A DNA stretch of 40,973 nt from Deltaproteobacteria bacterium (GTDB lineage: Bacteria; Myxococcota_A; Polyangia; JAAYKL01). This document shows, in pieces, positions 17,469-26,399 of the stretch. Under the pieces are notes generated by a model. That model made no database searches. It was not told where the DNA came from and was given only the letters and a program-made list of their open reading frames with translations. Where the stretch lies: the NCBI GenBank assembly GCA_030591725.1, contig JAUVAN010000004.1, forward strand, positions 1-40,973. The letters run 5' to 3'. Within the stretch, counting starts at the first letter, position 1. The number at the start of each line of letters is the position of its first letter. The translations under genes and the position numbers were made by a program.

Positions 17469-18509
17469 CTAGAAGGTATTCCAGTTGATGACCATTCCCC
17501 ACTCCACCACGGTGAAACCGGTGCGGGTGAAGGTTGAGGGACTGGGTGTGGCCAGGACGCCGCAGATGGGTGAACCCTCAACCATCAGCCAGATCCGAAG
17601 CATGCTGTCTGGGGTGGGGGTGATGGAGACGCCCATATTCTGATCGATGATCGGGACCGGCTGCGGAAACACGTTGTAGCAAGGAGCGCTGGGCAGGTTG
17701 ACCGACCAGTAGTCCGAGAAATCCTGGATCTCGTCGGCGTTGAGTCCCATCAGAGGGAGGTTGTCGTCGAACCAGTCGAAGATCTCGGTCCCGTTTACGA
17801 CCCACCCCTCGGTCTCCTGGAAATTCCATATCACGGTAGACTCGTAGAACAGGTAGTCGTACGTGCCGTCAATCAACCCGGTCGGCTCGGCCCATACGTT
17901 CCAGCCGGTTCCGTAGGTCGGATCCGAAGCAACGATGCTGGTTACCGGGTTTGGCGACAGAGTGACGCTCACGTTCTGTCCTTGCTCGGGGTAGAGGTAA
18001 ATATACGGCGCGTCAGCGGTCATCTCCGTCAGATCGATGTCCTGCTCAACTGAGGCGCCCTCGGCCACGACCACGCCGAAGACCTCGCCAGCATAGATAT
18101 CCTGGTAGGCACACAGGTCGTACGTGTCCGCCGGCAATCCCGTAATAATGTAATCGCCGCTGGAGTCGGAATTTACCGGTCCGTATGAGGTGTACAGGGT
18201 CGTGCTCATGGCCGTAACCTGTGCCGTTGTGGCCGGGCCGCCGCCCTCGATGGTGAGGTTACCCCATATCTCACCGTCGGAATCCGTATCGGAATCGGTG
18301 TCCGAGTCGGTGTCGGAATCGGTGTCGGAATCGGTGTCGGAATCGGTGTCCGAGTCAGTGTCGGAATCAGTGTCCGAGTCGGTATCCGAGTCGGTGTCGG
18401 AATCTGAATCCGTTCCTCCGTCAACCTCGTTTTTCTCCACCGTGTCGCAGCCCAGGCACATCGCGCAAGCGCAAATCATGAGAACCAAGTTCCATTTCAA
18501 GGCAGTCAT
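17469..18509 (-). CDS. putative lipoprotein with (SDTD)n linker and carboxypeptidase-regulatory-like domain
   Basis: MTALKWNLVLMICACAMCLGC lipobox; (SDTD)n spacer; Ig/regulatory-like region GNLTIEGGGPATTAQVTAMSTTLYTSYGPVNSDSSGDYIITGLPADTYDL. Confidence 0.75.
   Translation of the reverse strand: MTALKWNLVLMICACAMCLGCDTVEKNEVDGGTDSDSDTDSDTDSDTDSDTDSDTDSDTDSDTDSDTDSDTDSDTDSDGEIWGNLTIEGGGPATTAQVTAMSTTLYTSYGPVNSDSSGDYIITGLPADTYDLCAYQDIYAGEVFGVVVAEGASVEQDIDLTEMTADAPYIYLYPEQGQNVSVTLSPNPVTSIVASDPTYGTGWNVWAEPTGLIDGTYDYLFYESTVIWNFQETEGWVVNGTEIFDWFDDNLPLMGLNADEIQDFSDYWSVNLPSAPCYNVFPQPVPIIDQNMGVSITPTPDSMLRIWLMVEGSPICGVLATPSPSTFTRTGFTVVEWGMVINWNTF
18278..18411 (-). repeat. in-frame 12-nt tandem repeat encoding Ser-Asp-Thr-Asp
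   Basis: About 11 degenerate copies of TCGGAATCGGTG read on the + strand. Confidence 0.85.
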
Positions 18510-18599
18510 TCTTCCCTCCGTTAATGTTTAATCAAATTGAATTATACGGGACTTTCAAAGGAGGGATCCGAAAAAAAGCAGGCTGGCGACTTATGCAGG

Positions 18600-19577
18600 C
18601 TACTTGGCGACCTTCTTGATCTCTTCCAACAGTTCGGGCAGAGCCTTGAAGAGATCGGCCACGACCCCGTAATCGGAGACCTGGAAGATCGGAGCCTCCT
18701 CGTCCTTATTGATCGCCACGATCACCTTTGAGGACTTCATGCCGGCAACATGTTGCAGCGCTCCGGAGAGGCCCACGGCGAAGTAGAGGTCAGGGGCAAC
18801 GATCTTGCCTGTCTGACCCACCTGGAAGTCGTTGTGGATATAACCGGCATCCACTGCGGCACGGGTAGCCCCGACGGCGCCGCCGAGGAGGTCGGCAAGA
18901 TCCTCGATCAGCTTGAAATTCTCCCCCGATTTCAGACCACGGCCACCGGACACGACGACTCCCGCCTCGGCCAGATCCGGGCGCGTCGATTCTGCCTTTT
19001 CGAAGCCCAAAAACTCTATCTTGCCCAGAATCTCGGGGGCCTGCGGCACGTCGATCTTCTCCACCGGGCTTGCGCCGGTCGGGCTGAAGGCCTCGAATTC
19101 CGTTGGGCGAATGGTGAGGATCTCTATCGGCGTATCGATAACGACAGTGCCGTTCACGTTGCCCGCGTACATGGGACGCGTGTAGTTGAGCTTCCCGTCG
19201 TTGAATGCCACCTGGACCACCTCGCTGGCCATCCCTGCACCCAGACGCGCAGCCAGGCGAGGTAGCACGTCCTTGCCTGTGGACGAGGCCGGGCTGACCA
19301 CCATCTGGAAGGCGCCGTCCACGACAACCTTCTCGATGATCGGCGCCCAGCGCTCCGCGAGTGCATTGTCGAGACCGTCCGCCTGCGCCAGGAAGACCTT
19401 CTGGGCGCCCAGAGCCGCGAGGGCTTCCGATTGTCCCGAGAGATCGTCGCCAAGAGCGAGTATGCTGTAAGTGCCGCCGATGTGAGAAGCTACCTCGGTG
19501 GCAAAGGTCACGGTTGAATTGGTGGCCTTCTTGACCTCACCGTCTTGAATTTGTGCAATTATCAGTACGTTACCCAT
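18600..19577 (-). CDS. etfA: electron transfer flavoprotein alpha subunit
   Basis: C-terminal FAD domain [40 protein letters not shown]...[29 protein letters not shown]. Confidence 0.96.
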   Translation of the reverse strand: MGNVLIIAQIQDGEVKKATNSTVTFATEVASHIGGTYSILALGDDLSGQSEALAALGAQKVFLAQADGLDNALAERWAPIIEKVVVDGAFQMVVSPASSTGKDVLPRLAARLGAGMASEVVQVAFNDGKLNYTRPMYAGNVNGTVVIDTPIEILTIRPTEFEAFSPTGASPVEKIDVPQAPEILGKIEFLGFEKAESTRPDLAEAGVVVSGGRGLKSGENFKLIEDLADLLGGAVGATRAAVDAGYIHNDFQVGQTGKIVAPDLYFAVGLSGALQHVAGMKSSKVIVAINKDEEAPIFQVSDYGVVADLFKALPELLEEIKKVAK

Positions 19578-19591
19578 GACATCCTCCTTGT

Positions 19592-20422
19592 CTACAGTAC
19601 CTTGGCTTCGTCCTGGAGCTTTTGAACGAGCTCCTGAACTGTTTCCAGGATCACGCCTGCACTGCGCGCGGCGGGTTGGGTGAAACTCACGGTTCGAACC
19701 TGAAGCGTCTGGTCTACTCCAAGGTCATCGAGGGTGAGCTTGTCGATGGGTTTCTTCTTGGCCTTCATGATGCCTCGCAGTGAAGCATAACGCGGCCCTT
19801 CCTGGTAATCCTTGCCTGTGGCAACGTTGTTATTGACACCGGTGGGGGTGACTATTCGCAGGTCTACCGAGAGCACTGCGGGAAATGCGACCTTGACCTT
19901 TGCGGCGCCGCCGTCAACCTCGCGGGTGACGGTCAGGCTGGACAGATCCTCGGGAGCCTCCACGTGGCCGGCAAAGGTGGCCTGCGGCCATCCGAGGATC
20001 TCCGCCAGCATCTGGGACGCCTGATTGGAGTCGCCGTCGACTGCCTGCTTGCCCATTATTACCAGATCGGGCTGCTCCTTCTCCACGAGCTTGGCCATTG
20101 TTCGAGCGACGATCATGGCGTCCAATTTGTCATCATCACCCGACACCAGGATTCCGCGATCGGCGCCCATGGCGAGGCATTGGCGGATCTGCTGGGTGAC
20201 CTCTTCTGGGCCGATGGTGACCACTACCACCTCACCGCGGAGCTTGCCGGATCCGACACCATCCTCCAAAATACGCAGCGCCGCCTCCACACCGTACTCA
20301 TCGAAGGGGTTGGGTTTCCACTCGAGCCCTTCCGACGTCACCTGCGTGGCGTCGCCGGATATCTTGACCTTGTTTGCGTTGTCCGGGTCCGCGACCCGCT
20401 TCATCGTAACGAGGATCTTCAC
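19592..20422 (-). CDS. etfB: electron transfer flavoprotein beta subunit
   Basis: MKILVTMKRVADPDNANKVK, NPFDEYGVEAALR, VIMGKQAVDGDSNQ; adjacent to etfA. Confidence 0.96.
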   Translation of the reverse strand: MKILVTMKRVADPDNANKVKISGDATQVTSEGLEWKPNPFDEYGVEAALRILEDGVGSGKLRGEVVVVTIGPEEVTQQIRQCLAMGADRGILVSGDDDKLDAMIVARTMAKLVEKEQPDLVIMGKQAVDGDSNQASQMLAEILGWPQATFAGHVEAPEDLSSLTVTREVDGGAAKVKVAFPAVLSVDLRIVTPTGVNNNVATGKDYQEGPRYASLRGIMKAKKKPIDKLTLDDLGVDQTLQVRTVSFTQPAARSAGVILETVQELVQKLQDEAKVL

Positions 20423-20462
20423 TATCGGCCTCCTCTACTGCTTTTGAATGGGGCCTCGCCCC

Positions 20463-20509
20463 GTTGTTCTCCTACCTGAGTTCACTCCATATCAAAGTGA
20501 ACGAACAAC
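20463..20509. promoter_or_regulatory. nested inverted repeat upstream of etfB (candidate operator)
   Basis: GTTGTTC(20463-20469)...GTTCACT(20480-20486)-9 nt-AGTGAAC(20496-20502)GAACAAC(20503-20509). Confidence 0.45.
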
Positions 20510-20597
20510 ATAAAGTGATATAATGAGTTCAAGAATGATGATCGTCATATTGCGGTTCGAGCGGTGATCTGAGTTTCGTGCAATATGGGTTTCCGAC

Positions 20598-23234
20598 CTA
20601 GATAAGAACCAGCTTGTTCGCTTGTGGGCCGACGCAGGTGACGATCATGCGGTTCCTTACCAGGTAGGCCCTGGCCGCCTCCACCACGTCGTCAGCGTTT
20701 GTTCGACGGATCTTTCCCGGATACTCCTCGTCCATCTCGGCTCCGAGGCCGTACAGGTATCCCAGAGAGGCGCTCCCGGCCCTGGCGCCCGCTTTCTGAC
20801 TCCCGATGGCCCGCGTGCCGATCAGGTGCTGCTTGACACGGCTCATCTCCGAAGCGGAGGGTCGGTGTTCGCGAATCCGCTCCACCTCGTTGAGCATTGC
20901 GTCCACCACTTGCTTCTCCTGCCCGGGGCCGGTGCTCGCGTACAGGACGAGATACCCCCGCTCGATTCCCTCCATGGAGACCGCCGTGACGGAATATGCC
21001 AGGCCCAATTTCTCCCTCACCCGCGAGAACAGCCTCCCACCGTGACCACCGAGGATCTCGACGAGGACATCCATGGCGAAACTGTCCGACGAATTGATGG
21101 TAGTGCCGGGGAATCCCACCACCAGGTGTGATTGTTCCCTGGGCATGGTCTTCGCCAGGCCGCGCGGCCCCTTCCCGGGTTTCCAGTCTGCCGGATCACG
21201 GTGTGGTTTTTTTTCGTTGGATTTGGTCACCAGGTGTCTCTCCGCAAGATCGATGACCTCCTGGGGATCGACGCCGCCCACCACCGCCAGGACCATCCTC
21301 CCGGCGCCGGTCGCTCTCTCGAGATATCCTCGTAATGATCCGGGTGTCAGGTCGCGCACGGTCTTTTCAGTGCCGAGCATGGATCTCCCGTACGGGTGCT
21401 TGCGAAAGAGCGTCTCCTGGAACAGCTTGAAGGCCTGGTAATCCAGGTTGTCCCGACTCATCCGGATCTCGTCGAGCAGAAGTTGTTTCTCCCGGTCAAT
21501 CTCTTCCTCGTCAAGAACGGGTTGCCTCAGGCACGTGGACATCAACGCAAACCCCTCGGAGAAGTTGCGAGAGAGAAACTCCCCGTATACGCCGAAGGTG
21601 TTTCTCCCGGCAAAGCCGGCCACCGAACAGGCCAGCGAATCCATCTCCATTGCGATCTGTCGGGCGTCCTTTGTGGTTGTTCCCCGCGTCAGGGAATTGG
21701 ACAGCAGCATGGCCAGACCCGACTGGGAAGCACGCTCATGCCGGAGGCCCCCCATGAAAGCCGCGCGCGCCGCCACGATTCTGGATGTGGTGTCAGTCTT
21801 GATGATCAGCGTGTCACCGCCGCTGAGCTTGTGAATTATGGTTTCGGGTCCAGAAGAGGTCTTGACCGTTTTGGCGGCCGCTTTCGCACCCTGTTTGAGC
21901 GCGCCCGTGAGCTCGTCGTTCAGCTTTGCGCTGTTGATCTCCGGGGTTCCCCGCCTTGTCCGAACCCATCCGACCTTCTCCTCGAATGCCCTGTGAGCGG
22001 GATCGGGAACCGTCGCGGCGATACTGGCGACAGCGGGGGTCAGGTATCTGCGCGCCACCTCAAGGAGTTGACCGGGTTGGGCAGTAGCGAGCCCTGCCAC
22101 GTAGCGGCGCTCGAGTTCCACGTCACCCGAGTGCAGGCCATAGTAACCGAGCTTTCTCGCAACACCGTCCACTGTCTCCTCTGCGTACGTCGACTCGCTC
22201 ATCAGGAGCGCCCGTGCCTTTTCAACCTCCCTCGGAGAAATGGCCTTCGCGGCGAGTTCGAACACCTGCGTGGAGATTGCCCGGGTGAGCTCCGTAAGGT
22301 TGCCCGGAGGCGCCACTGCGAAGACGGCGAAAACACCGACGTCTTTCAGGGTGAATGAGAAGGCCCTCACGTCGCTGGCGAGGCCCATCTTCCTGCGAAC
22401 GATAGACTCCAGCCTCGAACTCGCGCCCTGACCCAGGATCGCCGCGAGGAGATCCAGCGCGGGAATATCGTCGTGAGCGAATCCGGGTATGGGAAAACCG
22501 ATGGCGAGATTTGCTTCGGAGACAGGGAGCACACGGTGCGCCCTTCTGATACTACGCTGAGCGGGCTGTGGCTTTCGCGTCGTGCGGCGGGGAATTCTCG
22601 CTGCGGGCCATTTCGAGAAAGCCTTCCTCGTCAGGTCCAGCATGGCTTTCTCTTCGAAATCTCCGACGACAACCACCACGGTATTCCCGGGCACATACCA
22701 ACGACGGTAGAACTTCTGGACAATCTTGCGGTCAAAAGATCGAACGATCTTTGCATTGCCGATCACGGGTGACCCGTAATGGTGCTTGCGAAACACCTCG
22801 GAAAAAAGCATCTCGGTCGTTACCCGGGAAGGGCTGTCCTCGCCCATGCGAATCTCCTCCAGGATCACCTGCAGTTCGCTGGACAGCTCATCTCCATCGA
22901 GGGCCGCGTTCTGGACCGCGTCGGCGAGCACATCTATGCCCTTTGCGGCGAAGCGGCTCGCCATGGTCACGTGATAAACAGTCTCGTCGTGGGAAGTCCA
23001 CGCGTTGACGTATCCACCGGCGCGCTCAACGTCCCTGGCGATCTCGCCCACCGGTCGGCGCTGCGTACCCTTGAAGAGCATGTGCTCGAGAACGTGGGCC
23101 AGGCCTGATTCCTCGGGGCGCTCGTCCGCTTGCCCTGCTCTGATCCACACCTGGAACGCCACCACCGGTGCAGCGTGGGACTCTCTAAGAATGATTGTCA
23201 ATCCATTGGGCAGTTGCTTGATCGAGGTTTTCAT
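20598..23234 (-). CDS. M16 family zinc metallopeptidase, two tandem M16 units
   Basis: HVLEHMLFKG (HXXEH) in the N-half; the C-half (TMPREQSHLVVGFPGTTINSSDSFAMDVLVEILGG...) resembles M16 without a zinc motif. Confidence 0.93.
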   Translation of the reverse strand: MKTSIKQLPNGLTIILRESHAAPVVAFQVWIRAGQADERPEESGLAHVLEHMLFKGTQRRPVGEIARDVERAGGYVNAWTSHDETVYHVTMASRFAAKGIDVLADAVQNAALDGDELSSELQVILEEIRMGEDSPSRVTTEMLFSEVFRKHHYGSPVIGNAKIVRSFDRKIVQKFYRRWYVPGNTVVVVVGDFEEKAMLDLTRKAFSKWPAARIPRRTTRKPQPAQRSIRRAHRVLPVSEANLAIGFPIPGFAHDDIPALDLLAAILGQGASSRLESIVRRKMGLASDVRAFSFTLKDVGVFAVFAVAPPGNLTELTRAISTQVFELAAKAISPREVEKARALLMSESTYAEETVDGVARKLGYYGLHSGDVELERRYVAGLATAQPGQLLEVARRYLTPAVASIAATVPDPAHRAFEEKVGWVRTRRGTPEINSAKLNDELTGALKQGAKAAAKTVKTSSGPETIIHKLSGGDTLIIKTDTTSRIVAARAAFMGGLRHERASQSGLAMLLSNSLTRGTTTKDARQIAMEMDSLACSVAGFAGRNTFGVYGEFLSRNFSEGFALMSTCLRQPVLDEEEIDREKQLLLDEIRMSRDNLDYQAFKLFQETLFRKHPYGRSMLGTEKTVRDLTPGSLRGYLERATGAGRMVLAVVGGVDPQEVIDLAERHLVTKSNEKKPHRDPADWKPGKGPRGLAKTMPREQSHLVVGFPGTTINSSDSFAMDVLVEILGGHGGRLFSRVREKLGLAYSVTAVSMEGIERGYLVLYASTGPGQEKQVVDAMLNEVERIREHRPSASEMSRVKQHLIGTRAIGSQKAGARAGSASLGYLYGLGAEMDEEYPGKIRRTNADDVVEAARAYLVRNRMIVTCVGPQANKLVLI

Positions 23235-23256
23235 ACTGACCTTTTTGGGGCGGGGC

Positions 23257-24195
23257 TCATGCGAAAACGAAGAAGATTGCGACGCCGTACAACGCCAGGA
23301 GAATGATCCCGTCCGTCCTCCCGAGCCGCCACCCTACACGGACGAGAGGAATGAGAACGAGAACCGTCAAGACGAAGAAAATGATCTCCGGCGACAGGAG
23401 ATTCAGGGTCACAGGGATCGGCGAAATCATGGCGGCCGTACCGAGAATGAGCGTCATGTTGTACAGATTGGAGCCAACAACATTTCCCAGCGCGAGATCC
23501 GACTCCCCCTTTTTTGCGGCGACCACCGACGCGGCCAGCTCGGGAATCGAAGTGCCGAAAGCCACAATGGTCATCCCGATGACACGCTTGCTGATCCCAA
23601 AAGCCTCGGCGATACCCACCGCCCCCTCCACCATTCCCTCCGCTCCCACTGCGATGATGATTATGCCGCCGATCAGAAACAAGATGTGACGCGCCTTGAG
23701 GGCCGGGCGTTTCCAGCCGGGCGCCATGGTGGTTCGCTGCTGTTCCCTCATCGCCAGCTTGTAGCTGAACACCATGTAGCCGACGAATATGACCAGGAGG
23801 ATCACCCCGTCGATACGACTCACGGAGCTGCCCACCATCACCATGACCACGACGCCGAAGGTGACACCCACCACGATAGGTATATCTCTCCTCAATACCT
23901 CTGTTGCGACCGCGATGGGAGCGATGAGCGCCGAGATTCCCAGGACCAGGGCGATGTTGATTATGTTGGAGCCGATGACGTTGCCGAGCGCGATCTCGCT
24001 GTGGCCCCTTGCAGATGCCAAAGCGCTGACCACCAACTCCGGGGCGGACGTTCCGAAGGCCACGACCGTGAGGCCGATGATGAGAGAAGGGACGCCAAGA
24101 TATGCGGCCAGCTTGATGGATCCGCGCACCATACCCTCGGCGCCGAGCCATACACCGATACCACCGCCAACCAATAATATAATGTCCATCCACAT
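23257..24195 (-). CDS. calcium/sodium antiporter (CaCA family, YrbG-like)
   Basis: Two alpha-repeats: VVAFGTSAPELVVSALASARGHSEIALGNVIGSNIINI and IVAFGTSIPELAASVVAAKKGESDLALGNVVGSNLYNM. Confidence 0.95.
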   Translation of the reverse strand: MWMDIILLVGGGIGVWLGAEGMVRGSIKLAAYLGVPSLIIGLTVVAFGTSAPELVVSALASARGHSEIALGNVIGSNIINIALVLGISALIAPIAVATEVLRRDIPIVVGVTFGVVVMVMVGSSVSRIDGVILLVIFVGYMVFSYKLAMREQQRTTMAPGWKRPALKARHILFLIGGIIIIAVGAEGMVEGAVGIAEAFGISKRVIGMTIVAFGTSIPELAASVVAAKKGESDLALGNVVGSNLYNMTLILGTAAMISPIPVTLNLLSPEIIFFVLTVLVLIPLVRVGWRLGRTDGIILLALYGVAIFFVFA

Positions 24196-24289
24196 GATGA
24201 AGAAGGCTTCATAGCATGAAGAGCGATGTCACCCCATGTGAAAATGCACGGAGCATTCCAAAAGTCGACAATTTGAGGGGAGGCGGGAC

Positions 24290-24691
24290 TTATTTCTTGG
24301 CGTTGCGTTGCCGGGCTTGCTTGCGACGGCGGCGTTCGGCCTCACGGCGTTTGATACGCTTGAGCTCGCTGGGCTTGAAATAGTGCCTGCGGTTTTTTAG
24401 CTCGCGCAGTACACCCTCGCGAGCCAGGCGATTCTTGAGCTGGCGAATAGCCCGCTCCACGCGATCGTCTCTGACGACGACCTCGAGGGGACGGCACAGC
24501 ACGGCCTCTCCATAAGAGTCGGACTTGCGCCTCGGAGGCCTGTCATCATTCCTGTCGGAATAGCCCCTGTCCGAATCGCCGTTTCGATCTTCGTTCTCGG
24601 AACGCTCGACCCGGGCTTCGCTTTTCACGACGACCGGCGCTGTTTCCGTGGTTTCCTTGGTGTTGTCGTCCTGGACTTCGTCCATGCTCAT
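24290..24691 (-). CDS. rpsU: ribosomal protein bS21 with N-terminal extension
   Basis: Core LEVVVRDDRVERAIRQLKNRLAREGVLRELKNRRHYFKPSELKRIKRREAERRRRKQ; about 65-aa charged, low-complexity N-terminal extension; GGAGGAAATGGA upstream of ATG. Confidence 0.85.
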   Translation of the reverse strand: MSMDEVQDDNTKETTETAPVVVKSEARVERSENEDRNGDSDRGYSDRNDDRPPRRKSDSYGEAVLCRPLEVVVRDDRVERAIRQLKNRLAREGVLRELKNRRHYFKPSELKRIKRREAERRRRKQARQRNAKK

Positions 24692-24836
24692 TCCATTTCC
24701 TCCGTCAAGCACAAGAGCACAAGAGCACAATTGCCGGTACCGCCCCGGCGAAGAGAGTTGGCACCTTAGTAGCGGCTGCGGGGTTTGGCAAGGGAAAACA
24801 AGCCCATTCAGATTTATTGTGCAGTCTTTTCGGACC

Positions 24837-25400
24837 CTAATTCTTCTTCCCCTCCATCGACCGAACCATCTCCGTTTGCGGGAAGCCTTCCGGATACCAC
24901 TTCCAGTTCAGCGGCCCGGAGTACACGGGATTCTCTGCGGCCGCCGTTTCGACCACCTTCTTCAAGGCAACGTAGATCTCCTGGAAGGCGTCCCCCTTTT
25001 TGACGTCGCCCATCCAGCGGTAAGCCACGTTGGCTTTCTTACCGTCATCCAGGTAAATCCTCGGGCGTGCCTCGTCCGGGATTCCTGGTCTCGACGACGA
25101 TTCGATCGCCGCGAAATCCCAACGCCCCAGCATCGACCGCAACGCGCCGACCTCCGTCGGCGACATAGCAATTCGATATCTCTTCTCCTGGAGCCCTGGA
25201 TTCGCCTTGTCACCGGACTGGTCGACTACCCGACACATCCCGGTGCCGCTCGAAGACAGCCACAAGTCCCGGCCGCCCCATAGCCCCTGCACGTCCAGCA
25301 GAATTATCTTCGAGAAGTTCCCCGCGTGGTTCGCCCTCTCTCCATCAGAACCGGAGCAACCGACAACGAGCACCGCCACCAACAATAACAGGTTCTTCAT
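24837..25400 (-). CDS. putative lipoprotein
   Basis: MKNLLLLVAVLVVGCSGSDGE lipobox; no recognised domain. Confidence 0.75.
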   Translation of the reverse strand: MKNLLLLVAVLVVGCSGSDGERANHAGNFSKIILLDVQGLWGGRDLWLSSSGTGMCRVVDQSGDKANPGLQEKRYRIAMSPTEVGALRSMLGRWDFAAIESSSRPGIPDEARPRIYLDDGKKANVAYRWMGDVKKGDAFQEIYVALKKVVETAAAENPVYSGPLNWKWYPEGFPQTEMVRSMEGKKN

Positions 25401-25440
25401 TTCACACCTCCCGTAAGGGTTCCTCTCGTATTTGGGGTCC

Positions 25441-25860
25441 CTAAAGAAAAGGGTTTCGCACCTCCATGTTGAAATAGTTTTGACCGTTGCTCAGATCTTC
25501 TGAAAGCAATGTCGAGCAATCACAAAAATGCGCCGCTGCGACTATCAGGGAATCCCACCATGACAACTGGTATTTCTTCTGGCACTCACGAGCTTTGCGA
25601 ATGACCTTCTTATCGACGGGCAACGGCTCCCACGCAAACAGCGCCTCAACGTCTTTCCATGCTTCTTTCTCGCTGATACCCGGATTGAGTTTTCTCGTTA
25701 CGGTAACGTAGTATTCGCTACAGACTTGAGCGCTGATTCTCCCTGTTCTATTTTTCCACAGGTGCTCCAGTTCGGCCGCAGCTGCGGCTTGTTTATCGGG
25801 CAAACCGGAATCTCTGGAGTAGACGAGAATATTGGTATCGACAAATGTTTTATCGCTCAT
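25441..25860 (-). CDS. PIN-domain toxin (VapC-like)
   Basis: MSDKTFVDTNILVYSRD (PIN start), SAQVCSEYYV, LSWWDSLIVAAA, LLSEDLSNGQ acidic-residue pattern. Confidence 0.9.
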   Translation of the reverse strand: MSDKTFVDTNILVYSRDSGLPDKQAAAAAELEHLWKNRTGRISAQVCSEYYVTVTRKLNPGISEKEAWKDVEALFAWEPLPVDKKVIRKARECQKKYQLSWWDSLIVAAAHFCDCSTLLSEDLSNGQNYFNMEVRNPFL

Positions 25861-26077
25861 GGATTTCCTGGCGGGATGGATAACCCGATTCATCATGGAT
25901 GGGTTTTGGAGTGCGCTTCAAAAAGGACTTCATCGCCGTTTCGTAATTGCGCTCACTTTCCATTTTTTCCTTGAGGAAACTACTCAGCATTGCCGATACG
26001 CTGGTATCGTGCTCCGCCGCCCAGACTCTTGTCCACCTGCACACTTCGTCAGGCAGTGAGACGGTTACATTTTTCAT
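25850..26077 (-). CDS. ribbon-helix-helix type antitoxin
   Basis: MKNVTVSLPDEVCRWTRVWAAEHDTSVSAMLSSFLKEKM; overlaps the PIN toxin start by 11 nt. Confidence 0.85.
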   Translation of the reverse strand: MKNVTVSLPDEVCRWTRVWAAEHDTSVSAMLSSFLKEKMESERNYETAMKSFLKRTPKPIHDESGYPSRQEIHER

Positions 26078-26119
26078 TGCTGGCACCTCGCGTTCATTTA
26101 GCCCCGCACAGATTTCCCG

Positions 26120-26170
26120 TTACACTTATTTCGTGAAGCACTTTTCTCGTGCTACACTGTTTAAGTGTAA
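26120..26170. promoter_or_regulatory. nested inverted repeats upstream of the PIN/RHH module
   Basis: TTACACTTA (26120-26128) / TAAGTGTAA (26162-26170) enclosing AGCAC / GTGCT. Confidence 0.45.
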
Positions 26171-26399
26171 AACTTCCGAGATCGTCTGTCAACGAGTTGG
26201 TTTTCGTTTTCGGACAGTCAGGGGTCAGAGTATGGTTTGATAGGCGGCAGAGAAAATCACGCTGCTGTGGCGCCATAATAAAACTGTCCACTAAAACGGG
26301 GCAACGCCAAATCTCGTTTATTTTCTTGGGAAATGCTATGTTTTTTTCCAAACTATATCCATGGAGAAATGAAAAGCTCCGCAACAAAAAGGTGAGAAA

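Noticed and set aside
18278-18411. Tandem repeats considered as a CRISPR array
   Set aside because: 12-nt units with no unique spacers, in frame and encoding an (SDTD)n linker; no cas genes in the window.
21396-22358. 320-aa + ORF antisense to the M16 peptidase
   Set aside because: Shadow ORF.
23231-24193. 320-aa minus ORF in an alternate frame of the Ca2+/Na+ exchanger
   Set aside because: Out-of-frame Gly/Arg-rich translation; the 23257-24195 frame has both alpha-repeat signatures.
26094-26387. 97-aa minus ORF upstream of the toxin-antitoxin pair (and overlapping + ORFs)
   Set aside because: No recognisable domain or RBS; overlaps the putative operator; better explained as intergenic.
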